From: Synechococcus sp. CBW1108
GTDB taxonomy: Bacteria; Cyanobacteriota; Cyanobacteriia; PCC-6307; Cyanobiaceae
Reading direction: 5' to 3'
Assembly: GCF_015840335.1 (NCBI RefSeq)
Contig: NZ_CP060395.1
Span: 1,545,277-1,609,276 of the forward strand
Length of the DNA stretch: 64,000 nucleotides
The translations under genes and the position numbers were made by a program. The notes beneath the pieces are model-generated. The model worked only from the letters and a program-made list of their open reading frames with translations. It was not told the DNA's origin and ran no database searches. Within the stretch, counting starts at the first letter, position 1; each line of letters starts with the position of its first letter. Shown here piece by piece: positions 23,810 through 32,071 of this stretch.

Positions 23810-25168
23810 ATGGGAGGCGAGCTGGGCCGGCGTCGATTTCTGGAACTGCTCGGCGCGGGCAGTGGAACGGCCCTGCTGGCGGCGAGCTTGGGCAGCTGCG
23901 CTCGGCCCGGCCCCGGGGGAGCTGACGGGCGGGTGCTCAATTTCTGGACCCTGGATTTGGCCCCCAAGTTCAACGCCTATGTGCTGGGGCTGATTGCGGC
24001 CTGGGAGGGCCAGAACCCCGGCATCCGGGTGCGCTGGACTGACGTGCCCTGGAGCTCGGTGGAACGCAAGTTGCTGGCTGCGGTCTTCGCCCGCACCGCC
24101 CCTGACCTGGTCAATCTCAACCCCCCCTTCGCTGCCAACCTGGCCAGCAAGGGGGGGCTGCGGGATCTCACCGAGGTGTTGCCCGCCGGAGCCGCCGGGG
24201 CCTACCTGCCAGCGATCTGGGAGGCGGGGCGCCAGGGGGTAGGGGCTTCGGCCGAGCAGTTCGCCATCCCCTGGTATCTGACCGCCCGAATCAGCATGGC
24301 CAATCGCCGGCTGTTGGAGCGCGCCGGCTACGGGGCCCCGCCCCTCCAATGGAGTGGGGTGCCGGCCTATGCGGAGGCGGTTCGCCGTCGCACCGGCCGC
24401 TACGCCCTGTTTGTCACCGTCGTGCCCGACGACTCCGCCGAGTTGCTGGAAATCCTGGTGCAGATGGGGGTGCAACTGCTCGACGGGCAGCAGCGGGCCG
24501 CATTCAACAGCCCGGCCGGTCGGCGTGCTTTCGCCTTCTGGAGCGACCTCTACCGGCGCGGCCTGCTGCCCCGCGAGGTGGTGAGCCAGGGCTACCGGCG
24601 GGCGATTGAGCTCTACCAATCGGGTGACCTGGCCCAGGTGGCGACCGGCCCCGATTTTCTGCGCAACCTGCAGACCAACGCCCCGGGGATCGCCGCCGTG
24701 ACGGCTCCCTACGTGCCACTCAGCGGGGCCGGCGGTGAGGCCAACGTGGCCGTGATGAACCTGGTCGTGCCCAGGCAGAGCGCCCTGGCGGCGGAGGCGA
24801 CCCGCTTCGCCCTCTTTCTCACCAACGGCCCCAACCAGCTGGCCTTTGCCGAGCAGGCCAGGGTGCTGCCCTCCAACCAGGTGGCGCTCCAGCAGCTGGA
24901 GGCCTCGCTGGAGGCTGCCCTTGGCCCAGCGGGGGCTGCTGCCCAGCCGAATGGCCAGGATTCCCTGGTGCTGCGGGCCCGGTTGCTCTCGGCCCAGACC
25001 CTGCGGCGGGCCAGGGTGCTGGTGCCGGCCAGCCCAGGGGTGAAACGGCTGCAGGCGATCGTCTACACCCAGCTGCAGCGGGCCATGCTGGGCCAGGTGG
25101 ACAGTGATGCCGCCCTGGCCACGGCTGCCGATGAGTGGAACCGCTACGCCCGGGCCCGCTGGGGCTGA
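23810..25168 (+). CDS. Extracellular sugar-binding lipoprotein of an ABC transporter
   Basis: A 452-residue family 1 solute-binding protein. The N-terminus has a Tat-type motif (GRRRFLELLGAGSGTALLAA) ending in a lipobox LGSC, so it is likely a Tat-exported lipoprotein. The fold follows with NFWTLDLAPKFNAYVLGLIAAWE, DVPWSSVERKLLAAVF and AIPWYLTARISMANRRLLE, typical for uptake of oligosaccharides or osmolytes. No permease or ATPase gene is adjacent; it follows mreD by four bases, an unusual partner. The substrate is unknown. Confidence 0.82.
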   Translation: MGGELGRRRFLELLGAGSGTALLAASLGSCARPGPGGADGRVLNFWTLDLAPKFNAYVLGLIAAWEGQNPGIRVRWTDVPWSSVERKLLAAVFARTAPDLVNLNPPFAANLASKGGLRDLTEVLPAGAAGAYLPAIWEAGRQGVGASAEQFAIPWYLTARISMANRRLLERAGYGAPPLQWSGVPAYAEAVRRRTGRYALFVTVVPDDSAELLEILVQMGVQLLDGQQRAAFNSPAGRRAFAFWSDLYRRGLLPREVVSQGYRRAIELYQSGDLAQVATGPDFLRNLQTNAPGIAAVTAPYVPLSGAGGEANVAVMNLVVPRQSALAAEATRFALFLTNGPNQLAFAEQARVLPSNQVALQQLEASLEAALGPAGAAAQPNGQDSLVLRARLLSAQTLRRARVLVPASPGVKRLQAIVYTQLQRAMLGQVDSDAALATAADEWNRYARARWG

Positions 25169-25275
25169 TATCAGGGTTTCCAGGTTCTGTCTGTTTCTGT
25201 AGAAATCCTTAAAAGTGGTCAGAGTGGCTCCAGGGGCGGGGTTCTTGGGGATGACCGGGGGACGCGCCTAGGGGT

Positions 25276-26097
25276 ATGGTTGCGATTCTTCATCTCGGCG
25301 CTTTGCCCATGCCCTTGGAGGACAGGCCCAGTACCGGTGATTCCCAGGCTGAGCCCAGGGCCACCGTGATGGTGGTGGACGACGAGGCGGCCGTGCGGCG
25401 GGTGCTGGTGATGCGCCTCCAGCTGGCGGGCTACCGGGTTATCTGCGCCGAGGATGGCGAGGAGGCCCTGACCCTGTTCCACCAGGAGCAGCCAGATTTG
25501 ATCGTGCTCGACGTGATGCTGCCGAAGCTGGATGGCTTCGCCGTCTGCCGCCGCCTGCGGGCCGAGTCCTGCGTGCCGATCATCTTTCTCTCGGCCCTCG
25601 ATGCGATCGCCGAGCGGGTTTCCGGGCTGGACCTCGGCGCCGATGACTACCTGCCCAAGCCCTTCAGCCCCAAGGAGCTCGAAGCCCGGATCGCCACCAT
25701 CCTGCGCCGGGTGGGCCGGGGTTCTGCAGCGGCCGAGCCCCGGGAGGTTCCAAGCGGCAGTGGGGTTCTGCGCGTCGGCGATCTGGTGGTCGACACCAAC
25801 CGCCGCCAGGTGACCCGCGATGGTGAGCGCATCGGCCTCACCTACACGGAATTCAGCCTGCTCGAGCTGTTGTTTCGGGAGCCGGGTCGGGTGGTGCCGC
25901 GGGCTGAGATCCTTGAGCAGCTCTGGGGCTATCCCCCCCGCCGGGCCGCCGATCTGCGGGTGGTGGATGTGTATGTGGCCCGCCTGCGCGGCAAGCTCGA
26001 ACCCGACCCCCGCAACCCCGAGCTGATCCTCACGGTGCGGGGCACCGGCTATGCCTCCCAGCGGATGGCCGAATTGACTCTGGCGGCGAGCAGCTGA
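25276..26097 (+). CDS. RpaB/Ycf27-like OmpR-family response regulator
   Basis: A 273-residue regulator (262 if started at ATG 25309). The receiver domain has VVDDEAAVRRVL, phospho-acceptor D79 in LDVMLPK and KPFSPKELEARI; the latter is characteristic of RpaB (Ycf27), the high-light and redox regulator of photosystem genes. The winged-helix domain has LTYTEFSLLELLFREPGRVV, RAEILEQLWGY and GTGYASQR. Receiver residues such as FLSALDAIAERVSGLDLGADD are less RpaB-like, so it may be the second Ycf27 paralogue. No kinase lies nearby. Confidence 0.85.
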   Translation: MVAILHLGALPMPLEDRPSTGDSQAEPRATVMVVDDEAAVRRVLVMRLQLAGYRVICAEDGEEALTLFHQEQPDLIVLDVMLPKLDGFAVCRRLRAESCVPIIFLSALDAIAERVSGLDLGADDYLPKPFSPKELEARIATILRRVGRGSAAAEPREVPSGSGVLRVGDLVVDTNRRQVTRDGERIGLTYTEFSLLELLFREPGRVVPRAEILEQLWGYPPRRAADLRVVDVYVARLRGKLEPDPRNPELILTVRGTGYASQRMAELTLAASS

Positions 26098-26109
26098 CGC
26101 TCCTGCAGG

Positions 26110-27651
26110 ATGGGGCGCTTCAGCCCTCTGCCTGCTTTGTCGGATCTGCGCGAGACCCGTCTCGAGAAAGCTGCCGCCCTGGCGGCCCTGGGTCAGGGCC
26201 CCTACGGTCTGCGTTTTGAGCCCACCCATCGCGCCGCTGCCCTGCAGCAGGCCCACCTGGATCTGGCCAATGGGGAGGAGCGGGACGTTGAGGTGTCCGT
26301 TGCGGGCCGGGTGATGACCCGCCGGGTGATGGGCAAGCTGGCCTTCTTCACCCTGGCCGATGAGAGCGGCTCGATTCAGCTTTTCATCGAGAAGGCCACC
26401 CTGGATGCGGCCTTTCCTGATGCGCCGCCACCAGGGGCTTTCGCCCACCTCACTTCCCTGGTGGATGCCGGCGACCTGATCGGCGTCGTCGGCAGCTTGC
26501 GGCGCACCGACCGGGGCGAGCTTTCGGTGAAGCTCAAGAGCTGGAGCATGCTCTGCAAATCCCTCCAGCCCCTGCCTGATAAGTGGCATGGCCTGGCGGA
26601 TGTGGAGAAGCGCTACCGCCAGCGCTACCTCGATCTGATCGTGTCGCCCCACACCCGCGAAACCTTCCGCCGTCGGGCCCTGGCGGTGAGCGCCATGCGC
26701 CGCTGGCTGGATGAGCGCGAGTTTCTGGAGATCGAAACTCCGGTGCTGCAGAGCGTGCCCGGCGGTGCCGACGCCCGGCCCTTCGAAACCCACCACAACG
26801 CCCTCGATCTGCCCCTCACCCTGCGCATCGCCACCGAGCTCCACCTCAAGCGGCTGGTGGTGGGGGGCTTTGAGCGGGTCTACGAGCTGGGCCGGATTTT
26901 CCGCAACGAGGGGGTGAGCACCCGCCACAACCCCGAGTTCACCTCGGTGGAGATCTACCAGGCCTACGCCGACTACACCGACATGATGCTGCTCACCGAG
27001 CAGCTCCTGGCCCATGTGTGCCAGCAGGTGTGCGGCACCACCTTGATCAACTACCAGGGCACCGCAATCGATCTGGCCCCCCCCTGGCGGCGGGCCACCA
27101 TGCACGGGCTGGTGCAGGACGCCACCGGGCTCGACTTCAACGCCTTCAGCAGCCGTGCCGAGGCGGCCGCGGCGATGGCCGCCCAGGGGCTGGAGGTGCC
27201 GGCCCTGGCCGATTCGGTGGGGCGCCTGCTGGTGGAAGCCTTTGACCAGCGGGTCGAGGCAAACCTGATCCAGCCCACCTTCGTGCTCGATTACCCGGTG
27301 GAGAATTCACCCCTGGCCCGGGCCCATCGCAGCAAGCCGGGGCTGGTGGAGCGCTTCGAGTTGTTCATCGCCGGCCGCGAGACCGCCAATGCCTTCAGCG
27401 AACTGATCGACCCGGTGGACCAGCGCCAGCGCCTGGAGGCCCAACAGGCCCGTCGGGCCGCCGGCGACCTGGAAGCCCAGGCGGTGGATGAGGATTTTCT
27501 CCAGGCCCTGGAGGTGGGCATGCCCCCCACCGGGGGTCTGGGGATAGGCATCGATCGGCTGGTGATGCTGCTCACCGACAGCCCCTCGATCCGCGATGTG
27601 ATCGCCTTCCCGCTGCTGCGCCCTGAGGCGCGGCCGGCCACAATGGGATAA
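26110..27651 (+). CDS. lysS: Lysyl-tRNA synthetase (class II)
   Basis: A 513-residue class II LysRS. The N-terminal OB domain ([23 protein letters not shown]) binds the anticodon. Motif 1 is near [21 protein letters not shown], motif 2 is [22 protein letters not shown], and motif 3 is [20 protein letters not shown]. It follows the response regulator by 12 bases. Confidence 0.97.
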   Translation: MGRFSPLPALSDLRETRLEKAAALAALGQGPYGLRFEPTHRAAALQQAHLDLANGEERDVEVSVAGRVMTRRVMGKLAFFTLADESGSIQLFIEKATLDAAFPDAPPPGAFAHLTSLVDAGDLIGVVGSLRRTDRGELSVKLKSWSMLCKSLQPLPDKWHGLADVEKRYRQRYLDLIVSPHTRETFRRRALAVSAMRRWLDEREFLEIETPVLQSVPGGADARPFETHHNALDLPLTLRIATELHLKRLVVGGFERVYELGRIFRNEGVSTRHNPEFTSVEIYQAYADYTDMMLLTEQLLAHVCQQVCGTTLINYQGTAIDLAPPWRRATMHGLVQDATGLDFNAFSSRAEAAAAMAAQGLEVPALADSVGRLLVEAFDQRVEANLIQPTFVLDYPVENSPLARAHRSKPGLVERFELFIAGRETANAFSELIDPVDQRQRLEAQQARRAAGDLEAQAVDEDFLQALEVGMPPTGGLGIGIDRLVMLLTDSPSIRDVIAFPLLRPEARPATMG

Positions 27652-27695
27652 TTGCACCAGTAGGCAATCTGCCCCATTTGGGGGCCAACGATTCC

Positions 27696-27959
27696 ATGAG
27701 TGGCGAGCGCGTCGGTTTTCGCTTCAAACACGCGGACGCTGTGGTGAAGCGCAATCCCCAGGGTCGTTCTCGTCGCGGCTGGGTGATGGAGCCCGTCGAG
27801 CAGACCACCAGTCGAGGCACCAAGATGCCCGCCTACCGGATCCGTTGGCGCGACAGCGAACGTCCGGAAATAGTTCTGCAACACATGCTGATTGCCGATC
27901 CCGATCCCACCCCACCACCGGAAGGGGTGAGCCTGGTGCCGCCCGCTCCCAAGGCCTGA
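27696..27959 (+). CDS. Conserved hypothetical protein of cyanobacteria
   Basis: An 87-residue basic protein (MSGERVGFRFKHADAVVKRN, then SRGTKMPAYRIRWRDSERPEIVLQHML) with a Pro-rich end. Small proteins of this kind recur after lysS in picocyanobacteria as far as I recall; I know no function. The fold looks like a short beta-rich SH3-type domain. It is 44 bases after lysS and could be its last cistron. Confidence 0.6.
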   Translation: MSGERVGFRFKHADAVVKRNPQGRSRRGWVMEPVEQTTSRGTKMPAYRIRWRDSERPEIVLQHMLIADPDPTPPPEGVSLVPPAPKA

Positions 27960-28009
27960 ACCCAAGCAGGTTCGATCAGCTCCATCTTTTGTGATTGTGG
28001 GCTCTCCCG

Positions 28010-28034
28010 AATTCTGTACAGCTTGTACGGAATT
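28010..28034. repeat. Inverted repeat between convergent genes
   Basis: Arms AATTCTGTACA (28010-28020) and TGTACGGAATT (28024-28034) pair with one G-T and a 3-base loop. It sits between two gene 3' ends, has no T-run, and carries GTAC half-sites like the palindrome at 7636. It may be a bidirectional transcript end or a protein site. Confidence 0.5.
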
Positions 28035-28072
28035 GAGGAGACACCGAATTTGGCGGCGGTGGCTCCCCATTT

Positions 28073-28552
28073 TCAGCGCTGCTGCCGCCGCAGCTCTTCC
28101 AGGGCCTGGTTGGCTTCAAAGGCGGCCCAGTCCTGCTCCAGGCTGGAGGCCCTTGGCGGGCGCGAGCGGCTGTCCAGCTCGCGCAGGTCGCGCTCCACCG
28201 CCGCGAAGCTCACCCCCAGCTCGCCCAGCTGTTGCCAGCGTTGGCGGCCCTGCTCCATCAGGCCTTGCTGGTGGGCCTTGGCGCGCTCGGCCAGGGCGGT
28301 GGCACCGGCGGCCTGCGCCTTGACCACCCGCTCCTGCCAGCGCCGAATCTCGTCGGCCAGTTGCAGCAGGGCCTGGCGCTCCTGTTCCGCCTGCCGTTGC
28401 AACTGGCGTCGCTGCCCCACCAGCCGGGCCTGGCGATCGCGCGCTCCCTGCTCCTCCAGCAGGGTCTCCTGGCTGGGGTTGGCGGCGAGGAAGGCCTCCA
28501 GCTGCTGGTCGAGCCGCGCCTCCAGCTGATCCAACCAGCTCGAGCTGCTCAT
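28073..28552 (-). CDS. Coiled-coil protein of the egtBD operon
   Basis: A 159-residue, Gln/Arg/Glu-rich, almost wholly helical protein (LVGQRRQLQRQAEQERQALL; WQERVVKAQAAGATALAERA) with no membrane segment and no catalytic motif. It overlaps the small protein upstream by ATGA and so belongs to the ergothioneine operon. I recall two small cyanobacterial families labelled hercynine metabolism proteins from this context alone; this would be the larger. A scaffold for EgtB/EgtD is a guess. Confidence 0.65.
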   Translation of the reverse strand: MSSSSWLDQLEARLDQQLEAFLAANPSQETLLEEQGARDRQARLVGQRRQLQRQAEQERQALLQLADEIRRWQERVVKAQAAGATALAERAKAHQQGLMEQGRQRWQQLGELGVSFAAVERDLRELDSRSRPPRASSLEQDWAAFEANQALEELRRQQR

Positions 28553-28785
28553 GGTGCTGGCTGCCCAGCCGGGGTGGTGATCAGGGGGGCCTCGATCTCC
28601 TGCTGCAGCGGCGTTATTGCCGCTTCGCGGGAGCGCAGCAGCAACTGGGTGAGCCGGGCGATCGCCCCTTCGCCCAGGTCCTGGTTGCCGATCCGGTCAA
28701 AGGCGTTGCGGTAGAGCTCCTCCAATTCACTGATCAGTCCCTCGCGCACCTGGCGTATGGCGGCCCGTTGTTCTTCGCGGCCCAT
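28549..28785 (-). CDS. Small helical protein of the egtBD operon
   Basis: A 78-residue soluble protein, mainly helical (EEQRAAIRQVREGLISELEE and AIARLTQLLLRSREAAITPL). It lies 21 bases after egtD and overlaps the coiled-coil gene by four bases, so the four genes egtB-egtD-this-coiled coil form one transcript. It likely corresponds to the smaller hercynine-associated family; biochemical role unknown. Confidence 0.65.
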   Translation of the reverse strand: MGREEQRAAIRQVREGLISELEELYRNAFDRIGNQDLGEGAIARLTQLLLRSREAAITPLQQEIEAPLITTPAGQPAP

Positions 28786-28806
28786 GGTTGTGATTGGGGT
28801 CTGGGA

Positions 28807-29778
28807 TTAGGAGTCTGGCGTCACCAGCATGTGCAGGGATAGGTCGTGCCGCGGATCACTCCAGCGGCCGGCGCCCTGCCAGCCGGCGCTGGCGGCCAGG
28901 GCCAGGAAGGCTTCTGGGGTGTATTTGAAGCTGTATTCGGTGATCAGCTCCTCCCCTGGGCTGAAGCTCCAGCTGCGGTCTGCCAGCTGCACGCTCTGGG
29001 CGCTGCGGCTCACCAGGGCCATGGCGATGCGGCTGTGCTCGGGCTGCCAACGGGCGCTGTAGCTGAAGGCCTGGGGATCGAAGTTGCCGGCCAGGTCGCG
29101 GTTGAGCCGCACCAGCAGGTTGCGGGCGAAGGCGGCGGAAACCCCGGCGGCATCGTTGTAGGCGGCCTCCAGCCGTGACACCTGCTTGGGTTGGTCGATG
29201 CCGATCAGCAGCCGCGCCCCCGGCCCCAGCAGGCCCCGCAGTTGGGCCAGGAGCAAGCTCGCCTCAACCGGGCTGAAATTGCCGATCGAGCTGCCCGGGT
29301 AGAAGCCCAGCCGCCGCTCGCCCCGCAGCAGGCTGTGGTCTGGCAGCTGCTGCAGTTGGCTGTAATCGCAGCAGATGCCGAGCACGGGCACCGCCGGATG
29401 GCGGGCCTGCAGCTCCCGGCAGGCGAGCTCCAGGTGGTGGGGGCTGATGTCGAGGGCCACGTAGGCCGGCGGCCCCAGGGCCTCCAGCAAGGGCTCCACC
29501 TTGCGGGCACTGCCTGCGCCGAATTCCACCAGCACCCCCGGGCCCAGGGCTGCCGCCAGCTCCGGGGCCCGGGCCTGTAGCAGGGCCGTTTCGGTGCGGG
29601 TCAGCCCATATTCGGGCTGCTCGCAGATCGTCTCGAACAGGCGGGAACCCTCGGCGTCGTAGAGCAGCCAGGCCGGTAACTGGCGGGGGTGGCGCTCCAT
29701 GCCGGCCACCACCAGGCGGCGCATGTCGGCGGCCGGCGGATGCAGGTTGATCAGCTGGGATTGCTGCTTTGGAGCCAT
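28807..29778 (-). CDS. egtD: L-histidine N-alpha-methyltransferase
   Basis: A 323-residue EgtD that trimethylates histidine to hercynine with three SAM. Visible are LYDAEGSRLFETICEQPEYGLTRTE (cut here at family-conserved YDxxGSxLF and PEYxxTRTE), the SAM loop VEFGAGSARKV, ALDISPHHLE, and FYPGSSIGNFSP with the conserved PGSxxGNF. The start at 29778 sits one base after the egtB stop; an in-frame ATG at 29793 would overlap it. SAH from this reaction would feed AhcY. Confidence 0.93.
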   Translation of the reverse strand: MAPKQQSQLINLHPPAADMRRLVVAGMERHPRQLPAWLLYDAEGSRLFETICEQPEYGLTRTETALLQARAPELAAALGPGVLVEFGAGSARKVEPLLEALGPPAYVALDISPHHLELACRELQARHPAVPVLGICCDYSQLQQLPDHSLLRGERRLGFYPGSSIGNFSPVEASLLLAQLRGLLGPGARLLIGIDQPKQVSRLEAAYNDAAGVSAAFARNLLVRLNRDLAGNFDPQAFSYSARWQPEHSRIAMALVSRSAQSVQLADRSWSFSPGEELITEYSFKYTPEAFLALAASAGWQGAGRWSDPRHDLSLHMLVTPDS

Positions 29779-29779
29779 A

Positions 29780-30988
29780 TCAGGTGAGATCACGGGCCAG
29801 GCGCAGACCCGCCGCCATCCAGCGGCTCGCCGGCGGATAGAAGTTGCGGTAGGTGGGCCGTTCGTGGCCGCTGGGGGTGAGGAAGCAGCTGCCGCGGAGC
29901 ACCATCTGGGAGCTCATAAACTTCCCGTTGTATTCCCCCACGGCACCGGCGGCCGGCACGAACCCCGGATAGGGCCGGTAGGGGCTGGCGGTCCACTGCC
30001 AGAGCAGGCCGAAGGCCTGCGGCAGGCTCCCCCTGGTGGCTGCAAATTCCCATTCGGCCTCGCTGGGTAGCCGGGCCCCGGCCCAGCGGGCGAAGGCGTC
30101 GGCCTCAAACCAGCTCAGGTGGCGCACCGGTTGCTCCGCCCGCCGCGGCTGGCGGCCTGCCAGGCCAAATTCATCTTCCCCCCGCCAGTAGCGCGGCGCC
30201 TGCCAGCCCCGCTCCTGCACCACGGCCCAGCCCTCGCTCATCCACAGCTCGGCCCTGCGATAGCCGCCGTCGGCGATGAAGTTCCCATAGGCGCCGTTGT
30301 TCACCAGCTGGCTACCGATGGCAAAAGGCTCCAGCCACTGGCGGTGGCGGGGCGCCTCGTTGTCGAAATGAAAGCCGTTGTCGAAATGAAGGCTGCCGCC
30401 GCAGTGGCCGATCTCGACCAGGCCGCCGCCGTGCTCCAGCCAGGGGGGCTCCGGCTCCCCGGCCAGGCAGGGGCTGGCGCCCTCCGGCTCGCGGCCATAG
30501 GCCGGCTCCAGGGGGTTGCGGCTGAAGCCATCGAGCAGGTCCATCAGCAGTAGCTCCTGGTGCTGCTGCTCGTGCTGTAGGCCCAGCTCCACCAGCTCCA
30601 GCTGGGGGGCGCCCTGATCCAGCTGATCCAGCAGGGCCAGCACGGCCCCATCCACCTCCGCCCGCCAGGCCAGTACCTCGGCCAGGGGCGGGCGGCTCAG
30701 CAGGCCCCGCTGGGGCCGGGGGTGGCGGGCGCCGACGGCGTCGTAGTAGCTGTTGAAAATAAAGCTCCAGGTCTCGGGAGCTGGTTGATAGGCCCCCGCC
30801 AGGCCAGCTTCCAGCTGGGGCCGCAGCACAAACTGCTCAAAGAACCAGGTGGTGTGGCCCAGGTGCCATTTGGGCGGGCTGGCGTCGGCCATCCCCTGGA
30901 GGCAGAGGTCCTCTGGCTGCAGGGGGGCCACCAGGGCCAGGCTCTGCTGGCGCACCCGTATGTACCGCGCCGCCAGCTCCTGTCCCAT
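29780..30988 (-). CDS. egtB: Hercynine oxygenase (ergothioneine sulfoxide synthase EgtB)
   Basis: A 402-residue non-heme iron enzyme joining a thiol to hercynine with O2. The DinB-like N-domain has the metal histidines WHLGHTTW (H45) and HEQQH (H139, H143); the C-terminal FGE-sulfatase-like domain has PVRHLSWFEADAFARWAGARLPSEAEWE and ends YRNFYPPASRW. No gamma-glutamyl hydrolase (EgtC) or obvious EgtE lyase is next to it. This suggests cysteine as direct sulfur donor or genes elsewhere. The start is ATG 30988, 81 bases from the divergent cysteine synthase. Confidence 0.94.
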   Translation of the reverse strand: MGQELAARYIRVRQQSLALVAPLQPEDLCLQGMADASPPKWHLGHTTWFFEQFVLRPQLEAGLAGAYQPAPETWSFIFNSYYDAVGARHPRPQRGLLSRPPLAEVLAWRAEVDGAVLALLDQLDQGAPQLELVELGLQHEQQHQELLLMDLLDGFSRNPLEPAYGREPEGASPCLAGEPEPPWLEHGGGLVEIGHCGGSLHFDNGFHFDNEAPRHRQWLEPFAIGSQLVNNGAYGNFIADGGYRRAELWMSEGWAVVQERGWQAPRYWRGEDEFGLAGRQPRRAEQPVRHLSWFEADAFARWAGARLPSEAEWEFAATRGSLPQAFGLLWQWTASPYRPYPGFVPAAGAVGEYNGKFMSSQMVLRGSCFLTPSGHERPTYRNFYPPASRWMAAGLRLARDLT

Positions 30989-31069
30989 CCCGCTGCCGCC
31001 AATTCGGGCTGAAATCAGGTCTGACCCTAGAGGGCTTGCCTACGATCTCGCCACGCACAGCACGTGGGC

Positions 31070-32071
31070 ATGGCCGGCATCACTTCAGGGTTCGTGGGCG
31101 CCGTCGGCAACACGCCCCTGATCCGGCTCAGGGGCCCCAGTGAGCTCACCGGCTGCGAGATCCTCGGCAAGGCCGAGTTCATGAACCCGGGGGGCTCGGT
31201 CAAGGACCGCGCTGCCCTGGGCATTCTGCTGGAGGCGGAGGAGCAGGGGCTGCTGCGGCCTGGCGGCACGGTGGTGGAGGGCACGGCCGGCAACACCGGC
31301 ATCGGCCTCACCCACATCTGCAATGCCCGCGGTTACCGGGCCCTGATCGTGATTCCCGACACCCAGTCGGCGGAGAAGATCGGCCTGCTGCGCAGCCTGG
31401 GCGCTGAGGTGCGCACGGTGCCGGCGGTGCCTTACCGCGACCCCAACAACTACGTGAGGCTTTCGGGCCGCATCGCCGCTGAGACCCCCGGCGCCGTCTG
31501 GGCCAACCAGTTCGACAACCTGGCCAACCGCCGCGCCCACTACAACTCCACCGGGCCGGAGATCTGGCAGCAGAGCGGCGGTCGGGTGGATGCCTGGGTG
31601 GCGGCTACCGGCACCGGCGGCACCTACGCCGGCGTGGCTCTCTATCTCAAGGAGCAGAACCCGGCGGTGCGCTGTGTCCTGGCCGATCCCCATGGCAGTG
31701 CCCTCTACAGCTGGGCCACCGATGGAGTGCTCGTGAGCGAGGGCAGCTCGATCACCGAGGGGATTGGCAACAGCCGCGTCACCGCCAACCTGGAGGGATC
31801 CCCCGTTGATGATGCCGTGCGCATCGATGACCAGGCCGCCCTCGACACGATCTACGGGCTGCTCTGGCGCGAAGGCCTATTCCTGGGCGGCTCGGTGGGC
31901 ATCAATGTGGCCGCGGCGGTGGAGACGGCCCGGCGTCTGGGCCCCGGCCACACGATCGTCACCGTGTTGTGTGACAGCGGCGACCGCTACCGGTCGCGGC
32001 TCTATGAAGCCGACTGGCTCGCGGCCAAGGGTCTGCGTCAACCTGAGCGCTGCCTGGCAGGAGTGGGCTGA
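31070..32071 (+). CDS. Cysteine synthase (CysK-type PLP enzyme)
   Basis: A 333-residue O-acetylserine sulfhydrylase-like enzyme. PLP lysine lies in NPGGSVKDRAAL, with GTAGNTGIGLTHICNARGY as the phosphate/substrate loop, GTGGTYAGVALYL, and the Ser near CDSGDRY. It combines O-acetylserine and sulfide to cysteine. It faces the egtBD operon across a short divergent promoter, so joint regulation of cysteine supply and ergothioneine synthesis is plausible. GTG at 31064 is an alternative start. It overlaps the kinase gene by one base (TGATG). Confidence 0.9.
   Translation: MAGITSGFVGAVGNTPLIRLRGPSELTGCEILGKAEFMNPGGSVKDRAALGILLEAEEQGLLRPGGTVVEGTAGNTGIGLTHICNARGYRALIVIPDTQSAEKIGLLRSLGAEVRTVPAVPYRDPNNYVRLSGRIAAETPGAVWANQFDNLANRRAHYNSTGPEIWQQSGGRVDAWVAATGTGGTYAGVALYLKEQNPAVRCVLADPHGSALYSWATDGVLVSEGSSITEGIGNSRVTANLEGSPVDDAVRIDDQAALDTIYGLLWREGLFLGGSVGINVAAAVETARRLGPGHTIVTVLCDSGDRYRSRLYEADWLAAKGLRQPERCLAGVG

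Noticed and set aside
28010..28034. Rho-independent terminator for the convergent genes
   Set aside because: The hairpin has no T-run on either strand, so it is listed only as an inverted repeat.
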